Part shown: in pieces, positions 28,615 through 38,684 of the stretch
How positions within the stretch are numbered: the stretch's first letter is position 1
Layout of the letters: every line of letters starts with the position of its first letter
NCBI GenBank assembly: GCA_000306725.1
Contig: CP003083.1
Span: forward strand, 1,612,001 to 1,676,000
DNA length: 64,000 nt
From: Methanolobus psychrophilus R15
GTDB taxonomy: Archaea; Halobacteriota; Methanosarcinia; Methanosarcinales; Methanosarcinaceae
Reading direction: 5' to 3'
Notes under the pieces: generated by a model
Told to the model about the DNA's origin: nothing
The model's database searches: none
Seen by the model: the letters and a program-made list of their open reading frames with translations, nothing else
Made by a program: the position numbers and the translations under genes

Positions 28615-30318
28615 TCACATGGATTCAGGCGCACCCAATCCCAGCGTATCCAGGGTGCTTGCAAGCACTATCCTTGCGCAGTCAACCAGCGCCAGCCTGC
28701 TGGCCCTTATATCGTTATCCTCTGCACTAAGCACAGGCACGAACCTATAGAACTGGTTGAAGGATTCGGCAAGCTCCCTTGCATATATAGCAATAGCATT
28801 AGGCTTCAGTTCCCTTGCGGAAGTTTCAAGAACGCTGTCAAAAGAAGCCATCTTCTTGACAAGGCTCACTTCCGTATCCTCAACCAATAGCGAAGGGTCT
28901 ATTGGGGACTCGGGATCCCACAAGCCGTCTTCCTCTGCTTTCTTCAGGATATTACATGCACGCGCATGGGAGTACTGTATGAACGGCCCCCCCTGCTTCT
29001 CAAAATCGAGGGCTTCTTCCCAGTCAAAGACAGTGGATTTCTCAGGAGAGACTTTTACAATGTCGTACCTGACAGCACCTATTCCCACGGTCCTTGCAAC
29101 TTCCTTCTTGAACTCTTCCGACATCTCCGGGCGACGCTTGTCGACTTCAATGTAGGCCTGTTTCTCTATCTGGTCCAGAAGGTCGTCAGCTGAAATGAAC
29201 TTGCCCCTGCGTGTGCTCATTGAGCCTTCTGGTAGTGATACGAACTCGAATATAACAATCTCAGGCTCAGGTTTGCCTATCAGTCTTAGGGTTGCCTTGA
29301 GTTGTCCCGATATGAGCTTATGATCGGCTCCCAGCACATCTATCATCCGGTCAGCTCTCTCGCTTTTCCATTCATGGTAGGCGAGGTCACGTGTGGTATA
29401 GAGGGATGTGCCATCGGTGCGCTGTATGACAAGGGTCTTCTCAAAACCATAATCTGAAAGGTCAACTACAAGTGCACCCTTATCGACCTCAGTCTTTCCT
29501 GTGGCCTTAACTTCTTCTATTATCCTGGTAACTGCGCCTGAGCGGATAAAACCAGACTCATGGGGGAAACTGTCGTGCTGTACGTTCATACGCAGCAGGG
29601 TTTCCCTGATACCTGCTATAGCCAGGGAGACAGCTTCATCAAACCCTTTGATGGTCTTCTCATCACCCTTTTCTACGAGCTGCATAAGCCTGTCAATCTC
29701 ATCTACCTTTGCAGGGTCCTCGGTCAGTTCGACATTGGCCTTGATGTAAACATCTGCAATCGCATGATCGGGCTTTCTGGATGTATCAAACTTAAAACGT
29801 GAGAGAGCCCACGAAACGATAGCTATCTGGCGACCCATATCATTTACGTAATACTGGGTCTCCACATCATACCCTGCCCTTATGAGAACTCTCTTGAGAG
29901 TGTCTCCGATAATGGAGTTGCGTATATGGCCCACATGCAAAGGTCCGTTAGGATTTGCAGACGTGTGCTCCAGAAGGATACGTCCATTGCAGAAACCGCC
30001 TCCGAAATCTGAGGTCTCTGCCCTTATCCTGAAGACAGTCTCATCCACATAGTCGCATGATGCATCTATATTGATATAGGGACCTATTGCCGTCACCTTG
30101 CCAATGAGAGAGCCATCGGGAAGAAAAACAGCATCTGCTATTTTCCGGGCAAGCTCCGCAGGGTTCTGCCTGGCCTGGGAGGCAAGCCTGAAGGCTACCT
30201 TTGAAGCTATATCCGCATGCTGGGAAGGCTCCAGCCCAAGGTCTTCTGCCTGCAGGCCCATGGAGGCAAGGGCATCCGTAAGAACTGAAGTGACCTGTTT
30301 TTTAAACTCAAGGAACAC
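28615..30318 (-). CDS. argS: arginyl-tRNA synthetase
   Basis: Charges tRNA-Arg. The 567-residue class I enzyme has HVGH (NGPLHVGHIRNS), the ArgS-typical degenerate KMSKS region (MSTRRGKFIS), an N-terminal Arg-tRNA-synthetase additional domain and a DALR anticodon-binding C-terminus. It starts 21 bp downstream of prf1 on the same strand, so the two form a translation operon. Confidence 0.97.
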   Translation of the reverse strand: MFLEFKKQVTSVLTDALASMGLQAEDLGLEPSQHADIASKVAFRLASQARQNPAELARKIADAVFLPDGSLIGKVTAIGPYINIDASCDYVDETVFRIRAETSDFGGGFCNGRILLEHTSANPNGPLHVGHIRNSIIGDTLKRVLIRAGYDVETQYYVNDMGRQIAIVSWALSRFKFDTSRKPDHAIADVYIKANVELTEDPAKVDEIDRLMQLVEKGDEKTIKGFDEAVSLAIAGIRETLLRMNVQHDSFPHESGFIRSGAVTRIIEEVKATGKTEVDKGALVVDLSDYGFEKTLVIQRTDGTSLYTTRDLAYHEWKSERADRMIDVLGADHKLISGQLKATLRLIGKPEPEIVIFEFVSLPEGSMSTRRGKFISADDLLDQIEKQAYIEVDKRRPEMSEEFKKEVARTVGIGAVRYDIVKVSPEKSTVFDWEEALDFEKQGGPFIQYSHARACNILKKAEEDGLWDPESPIDPSLLVEDTEVSLVKKMASFDSVLETSARELKPNAIAIYARELAESFNQFYRFVPVLSAEDNDIRASRLALVDCARIVLASTLDTLGLGAPESM

Positions 30319-30339
30319 AATAACACCTCGATTAAGGGG

Positions 30340-31584
30340 TCATACACCCGTATTGAACCTCAGTATTGCCACGATCCCGCCAAATGCGTTGAAGAGCTGG
30401 GAACCCTCGTCAAAGTCGGTTGAGACGAATTCCACATTAGTGGCCATCTGGTCAGCAAGCTCGGATAGTTCATCGACGATATCGGCCCTCTCAACAACCT
30501 CGAGATGGGTGCCACATACAGGGCATGTACCTGAAGCGTCCGGGTGCTCACCCGGCTTGAAGTCCCTTGTGATTTTATTCTCGTAGTCGCCCGTAGGACA
30601 GCGCAGGGTTATCCGTTCAGCCCTGAGACCTTCGGATATCAGCAGCACCTCCACGGCACCCATACTCAGATTTTGCCGTACCTGGGCCTCGCCGTATGCG
30701 GCTTTCCCTGAATCGGATACGAGCTCTTTCAGGAATCGCTGCACCAGCTTCTTCTCAACCATCAGGTCGAGGTCCGAAAGTTTTTCACTTGCGGCGTTAA
30801 CAAGCTCTGAGAGTCCGGATTCATCAGTATAGGCGATATCGAACATCCCGAGCATCTTCTTCTGTATCTCATGGTGGAAGAACTCACCTGCCTCAAACTC
30901 CTCTTTTGTTGGGGAAGGGCCGCCGATGAGCACACCTTCGAAGTCTTTTTGGTTCACACCCATAAAGACTTCGCTGGCAGACTCACCTATGCGTTTGAAA
31001 AACTCATGAATAGCGATGAGTCTGAGCTGCTGGAACCTGTGGGCACTCTGACCTCCTTTCCTCTGTTTTCCTGGGACGGAAGATGTCATGTGCCTGAAAG
31101 CCTCTATGTGTTTACCTACCAGCAGGCCGACTGTAGCTTCCCTTCTGTCAAGCACTAGCAGGCCGTAGGTCTTGGCGTCCCTCAACATTTCCTCAAGAGG
31201 CTCAAGGTAGAACGAGGAATCACAATGATACCTGTAAGTGATGATTGGCTGGGGTGGCTCAACTATCGTAGTCTCCATGTTTGTCTTATTAGCGCCTATA
31301 TCAACGGCACCTGTGAAGAACACAATGCCGTTCTCCGGAACTTCCACATACCTCAGTCTGGAAAGCAGGGATTCCACAGCACCCTGGACATTATCCTTTG
31401 TCACCTTGGACTTGATGTTGGCCGCCTGACCGTGCTCTGTCCTGAGCTGGGAGGTGATATCGGATATTTGCTTAGTAGGAGGGATATAGAGAGAGATCAG
31501 CTCTGTACCGCGACCTTTCTTGGTACGCAGTTCCTCGAGCTTCTTTTTGAATTCATATTTAGAATGAGCAGATTGTTCTGACAT
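30340..31584 (-). CDS. prf1: peptide chain release factor aRF1
   Basis: Recognises stop codons and releases the peptide. From ATG 31584 the protein has 414 residues, the usual archaeal length. It has the stop-recognition motif NIKS (AANIKSKVT) in domain 1, the catalytic GGQ (GKQRKGGQSAHRF) and a C-terminal zinc-like Cys set (CPTGDYE...CPVCGTH). In this organism it must coexist with UAG decoding by tRNA-Pyl. An upstream in-frame ATG at 31602 is less likely. Confidence 0.95.
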   Translation of the reverse strand: MSEQSAHSKYEFKKKLEELRTKKGRGTELISLYIPPTKQISDITSQLRTEHGQAANIKSKVTKDNVQGAVESLLSRLRYVEVPENGIVFFTGAVDIGANKTNMETTIVEPPQPIITYRYHCDSSFYLEPLEEMLRDAKTYGLLVLDRREATVGLLVGKHIEAFRHMTSSVPGKQRKGGQSAHRFQQLRLIAIHEFFKRIGESASEVFMGVNQKDFEGVLIGGPSPTKEEFEAGEFFHHEIQKKMLGMFDIAYTDESGLSELVNAASEKLSDLDLMVEKKLVQRFLKELVSDSGKAAYGEAQVRQNLSMGAVEVLLISEGLRAERITLRCPTGDYENKITRDFKPGEHPDASGTCPVCGTHLEVVERADIVDELSELADQMATNVEFVSTDFDEGSQLFNAFGGIVAILRFNTGV

Positions 31585-31703
31585 ATTGGAAATACTCCAC
31601 AATTAAAGTGCATTTAAGATGAGTTCCTATCTTCGATTAGGTTGAGGTGCATATGTGTGTCTAACTATAAATATAGGTTGTGACAGGGCCACACGATACA
31701 GTA

Positions 31704-32642
31704 TCATACCAGAGGGGAAACGGTGCCGTCTTTAGAGATTAACACGACCCTGCTTATCTCAACATCGTCAGCGATCCTATATCCAAGCAGGTTTGCAAGT
31801 TTATCCGAGAAATCAAGTACTTCCTGGTGGGAGGGCATCGCTTCACGGGGAAGCCTCTTCCTTGAGAAACCCAGGTGCATGTAAGCCTTCACCTCGATAT
31901 AATCAGGTTCTGCTTTACGCATTAGTTCTGCGTAGCCTTCGTGGTTGAACATATTAAGGTCTTTTATGAGCGTTATACGTATAACTGTCCTGGTTTCCTT
32001 TTCCCTGAGGATCTCAAGGGAATGTCCTATCCTTTCCCAGAGGTCCGCTGATTTGGGACCGCAGACCTTCTCGTAGGTTTCCCTGTCAGGAGCCTCCAGG
32101 CTCATGTAAAGCTGGGACGGGTTTATACGCTCCATCATCTTAGGATTGGTCCCGTTGCTCACAACGAAAGTAGTGAGCCCCTGCTTTTTGAACTCTTCAA
32201 TGAGTTCCGGAAGGTGTGGAAAAAGAGTGGGTTCCCCTGAAAGTGATATTGCCACATGCCTGGGGTCGTTCCCTTCCATCCAGCGCTCTTTGAGGGCAGA
32301 CCCGCCAAAGCCTGATATGAGTTTTCTCTGTGACTCAATGCAAGACCCCACTATTTCCACTGGAGAGTCCCATTCCACAGGCATTGACACATCCACCTCG
32401 GTGGGTCTCCAGCAGTGCAGACATCTCTGGTTACACATAAGCGTAGGCGTCATCTGCAGACATCTGTGGGACTCGATACCATAGAAAGCAGCCTTATAGC
32501 ATGCACCCTCGTCCTGCATGGACCTGCGAAGCCACAGGCATGTCTTGACAGCGGAATGCCTGCCTGCAAGACTGTATCCCTGTTTTCTCAACAGGCTGTT
32601 AAAGTCAGTTATATCCTCAGTTTTTTCTTTTCTTCCGGACAT
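31704..32642 (-). CDS. taw1: tRNA 4-demethylwyosine synthase (TYW1/Taw1), radical SAM
   Basis: Builds the imidazopurine ring of wyosine at G37 of archaeal tRNA-Phe from N1-methylguanosine and pyruvate. The 312-residue radical SAM protein has the CNQRCLHCW cluster motif (Cx3Cx2C), the LSGEPTLFP motif, SLEAPDRETYEKVCGP and IEVKAYMHLGFSRKRL, all typical of TYW1. Monocistronic and divergent from the TPR gene. Confidence 0.93.
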   Translation of the reverse strand: MSGRKEKTEDITDFNSLLRKQGYSLAGRHSAVKTCLWLRRSMQDEGACYKAAFYGIESHRCLQMTPTLMCNQRCLHCWRPTEVDVSMPVEWDSPVEIVGSCIESQRKLISGFGGSALKERWMEGNDPRHVAISLSGEPTLFPHLPELIEEFKKQGLTTFVVSNGTNPKMMERINPSQLYMSLEAPDRETYEKVCGPKSADLWERIGHSLEILREKETRTVIRITLIKDLNMFNHEGYAELMRKAEPDYIEVKAYMHLGFSRKRLPREAMPSHQEVLDFSDKLANLLGYRIADDVEISRVVLISKDGTVSPLV

Positions 32643-32770
32643 TTGAGCTGTAGTTATTTTTCAGGTATATATAATATATGGAAAAGCCCGGAATGAAACA
32701 TTAGAGGAAGTGAGCAAATATCATTTCCCGGAACAAAAAGTATATCAGGTGTCTGAGACTACTTTTTGCT

Positions 32771-33520
32771 ATGAGCTTCCTGCGCAAGATCTATGATGAT
32801 TCCATGGAGAAAAAAAAGGTTAAGGATATCGAGAAAGACGCCGTCAAAGCCTATAGCAAAGGTCATGTCTCTCTCAGGTTGGGATACTACCAAGAAGCCA
32901 TTGATTCTTACAGCAAGGCTGAGGAACTGTGGAATAAGCTGGGAGATTTTTTTTCTGCACAGGGAATGAATGAAGAAGCTTCAAAAGCATATATACAGGC
33001 AATTGAGACATGGTTTGACAAAAGTTTTGTACTTTATAAGGTCGGCAAAAGTGAAGAGGCATTGGAACTTATAGATAAGACTCTTGAAAGACAATCAAAT
33101 AACCCTGAGATATTTTGCAGTAAAGCTTTGCTTCTTTTTGAAAAGGAGATGTATGAAGATGCTCTTAAGTGTCTTGATAATGCGTTGAGCCTGAATATTG
33201 AAGACCCTGGTGCCTGGTGTTACAAAGGTAATACTCTGTGCAAACTTGGCAGGCACAATGAGGCACTGGAAGCATACGACAAATCCATAGAATTATCAAA
33301 TCCCCTTGCATTCCAGTTTCCTCGTTTTGCATGGATATCAAGGAGCCCTTCCTCACAGATTAAATCCGATTCTGCACAGGCATGGTATTGCAAGGGTGCT
33401 GCACTCTTTGAGCTTAAAAGATATGATGAGGCTCAGGAGGCACTGGAAAACTCGCTCAAGATCGAACCCGGGTTTGAGGGTGCAAAGGAGTTAAGAATGC
33501 TTTGTTCCAAAAAAGCATAA
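32771..33520 (+). CDS. tetratricopeptide repeat protein
   Basis: A 249-residue soluble protein made of about five TPR units (for example YYQEAIDSYSKAEELW, SEEALELIDKTLE, YEDALKCLDNALSL, HNEALEAYDKSIEL, YDEAQEALENSLKIEP). TPR proteins hold partner proteins; no enzyme domain is present and the partner cannot be told. The gene stands alone and ends in a strong terminator. Confidence 0.85.
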   Translation: MSFLRKIYDDSMEKKKVKDIEKDAVKAYSKGHVSLRLGYYQEAIDSYSKAEELWNKLGDFFSAQGMNEEASKAYIQAIETWFDKSFVLYKVGKSEEALELIDKTLERQSNNPEIFCSKALLLFEKEMYEDALKCLDNALSLNIEDPGAWCYKGNTLCKLGRHNEALEAYDKSIELSNPLAFQFPRFAWISRSPSSQIKSDSAQAWYCKGAALFELKRYDEAQEALENSLKIEPGFEGAKELRMLCSKKA

Positions 33521-33538
33521 AACAGAGAAAATAAGGGA

Positions 33539-33585
33539 GGGCAATAAATGATCAAAGCAACATATCGCTTTATTGCCCGTTTTTT
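33539..33585 (+). terminator. intrinsic-type terminator of the TPR gene
   Basis: A perfect 10-bp inverted repeat GGGCAATAAA / TTTATTGCCC with a 20-base loop is followed directly by GTTTTTT. It sits between the TPR gene and the convergent mtbA. Confidence 0.75.
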
Positions 33586-33613
33586 AGATTTTGTTTTGCA
33601 TTTTTTGCATTTA

Positions 33614-34633
33614 TCAGTATTTATGGCTTTTCGCCATCCCGACCATTGCCCTGAGGTTCTCAGTAGGCGTCTTGCTGACAATACCACATCCTGGAGCCAG
33701 TAATCCCACGCCTGCATCTAGCACTTTCTGTGATGCTTCCTTTACAACTTCAGGTGTCTGGTTCCAGAGAACATTTACAGGATCGAGGTTACCCACGATA
33801 ATAGCCTTGTCCACCTTGCTCACAGCGGTTGCAACATCCACGTTCTGGTCAACACTGATGGCGTCCACACCGGAAGACTCCATAAGGGCCAGGCCCTGAG
33901 TGGTGTCACCGCAGATGTGCAGTACAGTGGCTACATTGAGCTCACGCATTGCATCGACTATTTTTTTGTGGTAAGGGACCACGAACTTTTCATAGAACTG
34001 GGCGCCAATGAGCTGGGCACTTGCTGTGGGGTCGATGATGACCATTGTATCCGCACCGTTCTCAGCCATCTTCTTTGCATAGGCAATGTTGAATTCGGTC
34101 GTGAACTCCATAAGGGCCAGCCCGAATGCCTCATCGGTGAAGATGGTCATGAACCAGTCGTCACCATTCATGTGCTGGGCAAGGGAGAAAGGCCCGATCA
34201 TGCTTCCCATGATCGGGAGTTCCTTGCCATACTTGTCTGCCAGTATCTTTATAGCATCGCACACGACACTGATCCTGCCTTTGTTGATGTCGTAACCCTT
34301 AAGCTTCTCAATGTCTGCGACATCCTTTACCACATGACCGACAACGGAGGGCTGCTGCTCCCTGGTGCCGGGCTTGATCTTGCAGCCGAAGAACTCGGCC
34401 TCTGCAGTGATATCAAAAGGAACACGCACAGCTTCAAAGCCCACGACCGTGTGGCCTGCTTCTGCAAGTGCTGCCATCTTCCGGGCATCTTCGTTCGCCT
34501 CGGGCCAGAAGGCTCCGCAGGCTTCCATCTGTTCTACTGTGCCTGTCTGTGTAAATGAGACAGCAGGCATCCTGTCCACAGGCTGTCCTTTAAGGGCGCG
34601 TGCCAATCGTTCTTTGGGGGTATATTCAACCAT
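33614..34633 (-). CDS. mtbA: methylcobamide:CoM methyltransferase MtbA (methylamine-specific)
   Basis: Transfers the methyl group from the methylated corrinoid proteins MttC, MtbC and MtmC to coenzyme M. The uroporphyrinogen-decarboxylase-fold protein is 339 residues from ATG 34633, matching Methanosarcina MtbA. The start [18 protein letters not shown] and zinc ligands His239, Cys241 (HICGD) and Cys316 (APGCGI) are in place. The location at the head of the methylamine gene block supports MtbA over the methanol enzyme MtaA. Upstream at 34691-34705 is a TATA box similar to those of mtmC and mttB. Confidence 0.9.
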   Translation of the reverse strand: MVEYTPKERLARALKGQPVDRMPAVSFTQTGTVEQMEACGAFWPEANEDARKMAALAEAGHTVVGFEAVRVPFDITAEAEFFGCKIKPGTREQQPSVVGHVVKDVADIEKLKGYDINKGRISVVCDAIKILADKYGKELPIMGSMIGPFSLAQHMNGDDWFMTIFTDEAFGLALMEFTTEFNIAYAKKMAENGADTMVIIDPTASAQLIGAQFYEKFVVPYHKKIVDAMRELNVATVLHICGDTTQGLALMESSGVDAISVDQNVDVATAVSKVDKAIIVGNLDPVNVLWNQTPEVVKEASQKVLDAGVGLLAPGCGIVSKTPTENLRAMVGMAKSHKY

Positions 34634-34690
34634 TATCTGACTCCTATTAGTAAAATCGTTATTGTACATGGGGAAATGCAGGTTTCTATC

Positions 34691-34705
34691 TTATATATTT
34701 TGTGG
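34691..34705 (-). promoter_or_regulatory. mtbA promoter (TATA box)
   Basis: Read on the minus strand the box is CCACAAAATATATAA, about 58-72 bp before the mtbA ATG. The same CMAAAATATAWA core precedes mtmC, mttB and pylT. The rest of the 703-bp mtbA/mtmB-like intergenic region is A+T-rich and holds no convincing gene. Confidence 0.5.
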
Positions 34706-35336
34706 TAACCCCGTGATAAAGCTTAAATAGAACCTCCTTTCAAGTGAAAACCACAAGCAATAAATACCATGATATGAGGGTTAATATCCTTTGACGGAAT
34801 AACAGAAAAAAATAGTGATTGAAATAGTTAGTAGATATCGTTATTTCGATAAAACAAAGAAAAAACAATCTACAATAAATAATAAGTAGCATATGCAAAT
34901 ATGATGGTTTTACAATAATTATTCCTAAGTTCCCAGATGTTATCCTGATAGCAAATTATATATATGAGAGATAAACTCCTCCGTACTCGCAGAGAATATT
35001 TGAGAGATTATTTCTGCTGCTAAATAAGTACTCAACATTACAAAACAATAATTTTAGAATCAAATGTATTTACAAGAGATTTGTTCATCGGAAAACTGAT
35101 CACTTGCTTACATATATCTAGTTTGTTATCGGGCCAGAAATGTCACATCCCGTCTTCTGGAAAAACAATGGCTGGAAACAAAATTCATTCAATACTCACA
35201 CTCACTACCAGGAATGGAAGAAGAAAACTATATATAATCTTGCTCGAAACATTAATTAAAAAGAATGGAAAAAGAAAATGGAAAGAAGGACCTATATCAA
35301 GTAGATCCTGTTCTTTTTTCATTATCAGGTGTCAAG

Positions 35337-36710
35337 ATGCAAAACATGTACAAGTACCTCAAAAGTGCAATTGAGGGAGTTAACAGGACCGAAAAACAGC
35401 ATGATCTTCTGGTTTTCAAAAAATCAGAAGAGCTTGCTTTGAAATATGATATAAAATATGACGGGAAAAGTTTCGTACCTGATGACCTTGAACTTGCAGA
35501 TGCGACTTTTGAAGCAGGCATAGAACTTTTGCATTCCGTAGGCGTATACTGCAAAAGCACAGGAAAAGTTATCCAGATAGATGAAGAGGACATACTGAAA
35601 TCCCTTAATGTAACAAACCCCCTGGAGATAGGACGGCTGAAAGAGAAAGTGACCGTACCTCACAGGTATCCGATGGCATCCATTCCTCCTGTGATCATCG
35701 GCGGGCCAATGGGAGGAAGCATATCTGAAGAGAACTTCCTCTACATCAACCTGAGCGCAGTACTTGAAAATGTAGTCCAGGGCATTTATAGCGGTGCAAT
35801 GAAACAGTTCTGCGGCGAATATATCAGGCCAAAGAGCCCCCTGGAGCTGCTTGCAGTCCTGAAAGCCGCAAGGAACGAAAGGCTTGCCACAAAGATTGGT
35901 GGACGCGAAGGGCTGGCTCTGATGGGCCCCAGCACACCCACACTTCCTACCTCATACCTGCTTGTATCATCGGATGAGCTTTACTCCAGTGCCGATCCGC
36001 AGGAGGTCTATATGGATGACCTGAAGACAGATTACGAAACACTGTCCAAGTGCATTTTCCATCAGGAGCATGGCAATCACTATATCTCCGGCCAGGTACC
36101 GGTGTTTGGCGGGCCCTGCATTGGCTCGGCTGAAGGGCTGGCAATAATAGACGTGGCTGAAACCCTGCAGTCAAAAGTGCTTGCACACTCCAGCATTCAC
36201 GGCTCCGGAGCTGTGCATTCAGAAACAGGCTCATCCTCTGCAAAAGAGATACTCTGGGCTTCCAACCTTGCCTCACTTGCGATATCCCGTAACATGAACT
36301 ATTATACTGCAAGATACTACTGGAACGCAGCCGGCATCTGCACCGAAATGATGTTCTATGAGACCGCCGCCCAGGCCATTGGAGATACCGTCTGCGGCAG
36401 GGATATCCTCATGGGACCTGCAGGAGCACGTGGAGGAGTACCTGACCACTCATCGGGCCTGGAATCCAGGTTCATGGGCGAGATAGCCCAGATGGCAACT
36501 CACCTGTCACTCTCAGAAGCCAACCGTCTGGTAGCCAAAATATACTCAAGGTACGAGGATAAACTGAGCAATCCACCAGCCGGAAAAACCTTTGACAAAT
36601 GCTACAGGATAAGATCCGAATACGACCTCGAACCTACAGAAGAATATACATCCATTTACAGGAAAGTATCTTATGAGATAATGGGACATTTCCCGGAAGG
36701 AGTGGCTTGA
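35337..36710 (+). CDS. MtmB-family methyltransferase lacking pyrrolysine
   Basis: A 457-residue homologue of monomethylamine methyltransferase MtmB (458 residues), collinear from KSEELALKYDIKYDGKSFVP to the C-terminal GKTFDKCYRI...PTEEYTSIYRK. The position of the amber-coded pyrrolysine (MGI-Pyl-GPETS in MtmB) is an ordinary Met196 here (LAL-M-GPSTP) and no TAG interrupts the gene. Of the MtmB residues known to contact pyrrolysine, Glu229 aligns with Glu223, but Glu259 is Gly252 and Gln333 is Arg326. ATG 35337 has AGGTG five bases upstream; the in-frame ATG 35265 is less likely. The substrate is unknown. No corrinoid gene is directly adjacent; mtbA is divergent upstream. Confidence 0.85.
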   Translation: MQNMYKYLKSAIEGVNRTEKQHDLLVFKKSEELALKYDIKYDGKSFVPDDLELADATFEAGIELLHSVGVYCKSTGKVIQIDEEDILKSLNVTNPLEIGRLKEKVTVPHRYPMASIPPVIIGGPMGGSISEENFLYINLSAVLENVVQGIYSGAMKQFCGEYIRPKSPLELLAVLKAARNERLATKIGGREGLALMGPSTPTLPTSYLLVSSDELYSSADPQEVYMDDLKTDYETLSKCIFHQEHGNHYISGQVPVFGGPCIGSAEGLAIIDVAETLQSKVLAHSSIHGSGAVHSETGSSSAKEILWASNLASLAISRNMNYYTARYYWNAAGICTEMMFYETAAQAIGDTVCGRDILMGPAGARGGVPDHSSGLESRFMGEIAQMATHLSLSEANRLVAKIYSRYEDKLSNPPAGKTFDKCYRIRSEYDLEPTEEYTSIYRKVSYEIMGHFPEGVA

Positions 36711-36894
36711 GAAATCGTATAGGATGGGAATCAGCCAGCAATCATAATCTAAAAGTATACTTTTTTGATGAAAGCAAGTCTGCTTTTATCACGACACTGA
36801 GATTTAACATACAAATATAGTGGTAAAAAAAGAACTGTTTCTGCTTACAATCAGCTTATCCTCTCAAAAATGGGGTTATTCTTACAAAAAATGA

Positions 36895-36952
36895 GGGTAG
36901 CCAGCGTGGATTAAGCGCTGGCTGCTAGGGAAGTGATAAACTTGTTTATCAC
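36895..36952 (-). terminator. double stem-loop terminator downstream of mtmB
   Basis: Two hairpins lie after the mtmB stop on the minus strand. The first is GTGATAAAC / GTTTATCAC (36933-36952). The second is AGCCAGCG / CGCTGGCT (36899-36923), followed on that strand by ACCCTCATTTTTTG. Confidence 0.65.
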
Positions 36953-37716
36953 AGCGAATTCTGATCTTAGAATACCAGTCCAAGGTTCTCGAGCTTCTTG
37001 CGTGCGCCCTCATAGACCGTGACGTATTCTTCAGTGGGTGTTATGGTCTTGACATCATAACATTCCTGGAACGTCTTACCCTGAGGTGCGGTTGCGTAGT
37101 TCTTCTCGTACATCTTGACGAGATTGTCGATTATCTTGTTGACCTCTTCTATTTCCATGCCTGCGGTTGCCTTGGCTGCCTGTCCCATCATCCTGGCTTC
37201 CATACCTGTGGTCTTGTCCTGGACGACACCCTTGGCTGCTGCGACACCTGAGAGAATCTCACGGCCGGATGCTGTGTCAGTGATGGCCTGTGCTGAAGCT
37301 TCCAGCAGACACATCTCGGTACACGGACCTGCACATGGATAGTACTGGTTGCCTGAGAGGATGTCAGTGAACTCTGAGATGGTTGCACAGGTCCAGCCTG
37401 CGATCATCAGGGTTTCCCTAGTGTTGGTCGATCCCCAGCGGATGTGCACCGGACCGTCAAGGTGCCAGGTTGCATTGCTCATCACAAAGGCATTGAGGTG
37501 GGTTGCGATATCAACGATAGCAGTCTCTTCTATGCCTCCGGCATAGCCACCGAAGATGGGCATCTGCTCATCCATGATGATGTCACTGTTAGCATTGTAG
37601 TGTGCGATCACACTTATTGCATCGAGGTCGATCTTGAGCTCATTGAGCTGTGAGACCTCGTGGCTGTCACTGCAGATCATGCCACCGGCACAGTCAGCAG
37701 AGATATTTCCCTGAGC

Positions 37717-38684
37717 GGACAGGGAAGTCTCCGGTCCCTATATACCCATGCCAGGTCTGCCGGCCATTGCTGCTGCGGTTTTGATAAGCCTTGTCTCGGT
37801 CTTGGCTGCAAGGATCTCGTAGGGGCTCTTGGGTATTGTCGGTTTTCCGCGCACTGTCATCATTACACCGTTGACAATGGTGTCTACTTCCTTCTCAAGT
37901 GCGTAGCTCATGTGAACCGGCATGAACATGTCTTCTGATATTGGGGAACCTGTCGGACCGCCCTGAATTATGGGCTTGCGCTTATCGCCGACCTTTCTCT
38001 TGCGGACGTTTACAGCATCCCTGCCAGTACCCAGCACGAACTCCTTCTGGACATTGTTGATAGCGTCCCATATCTCGTCCTCGGTGTATTTTACTACACG
38101 GCTTGTATCGGTACAGAAGATACCGCATTCAAGCAGCATGTCAAAACCGGCCTTGAACAGTTTCTCCATCATGTCCTTGTCGGTGGGAACGAACTCGCCC
38201 GGACAGGGAAGTCTCCGGTCCCTATATACCCATGCCAGGTCTGCCGGCCATTGCTGCTGCGGTTTTGATAAGCCTTGTCTCGGTCTTGGCTGCAAGGATC
38301 TCGTAGGGGCTCTTGGGTATTGTCGGTTTTCCGCGCACTGTCATCATTACACCGTTGACAATGGTGTCTACTTCCTTCTCAAGTGCGTAGCTCATGTGAA
38401 CCGGCATGAACATGTCTTCTGATATTGGGGAACCTGTCGGACCGCCCTGAATTATGGGCTTGCGCTTATCGCCGACCTTTCTCTTGCGGACGTTTACAGC
38501 ATCCCTGCCAGTACCCAGCACGAACTCCTTCTGGACATTGTTGATAGCGTCCCAGATCTCGTCCTCGGTGTATTTTACTACACGGCTTGTATCGGTACAG
38601 AAGATACCGCATTCAAGCAGCATGTCAAAACCGGCCTTGAACAGTTTCTCCATCATGTCCTTGTCGGTGGGAACGAACTCGCCC
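37717..38684. repeat. 484-bp direct tandem duplication within mtmB
   Basis: Units 37717-38200 and 38201-38684 follow each other directly. I see one difference, CCCATATCTCG against CCCAGATCTCG (about 38072 and 38556). The junction joins GAACTCGCCC to GGACAGGGAA with almost no shared bases. Confidence 0.9.
38222..38224 (-). other. amber (pyrrolysine) codon of mtmB, first in reading order
   Basis: TAG in the context MGI-TAG-GPETS, codon 202 of the gene. The repeat carries the same codon at 37738-37740. Confidence 0.85.

Noticed and set aside
35081-35374. 97-residue open frame upstream of the MtmB-like gene
   Set aside because: Low-complexity, Lys/Ile-rich translation of an A+T-rich leader, overlapping a better gene; no ribosome site or family likeness.
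35265-36710. Assignment of this gene as MttB
   Set aside because: The sequence aligns with MtmB along its length (PTEEYTSIYRK end, IIGGPMGGSISE, PVFGG), not with MttB.
37738-38295. A separate 185-residue gene starting in the mtmB repeat
   Set aside because: Its first part is the out-of-frame junction; the rest is the second copy of the duplicated mtmB segment.
37717-38684. CRISPR array
   Set aside because: The repeat is a two-unit 484-bp gene-internal duplication; no short regularly spaced repeats were found anywhere in the window.
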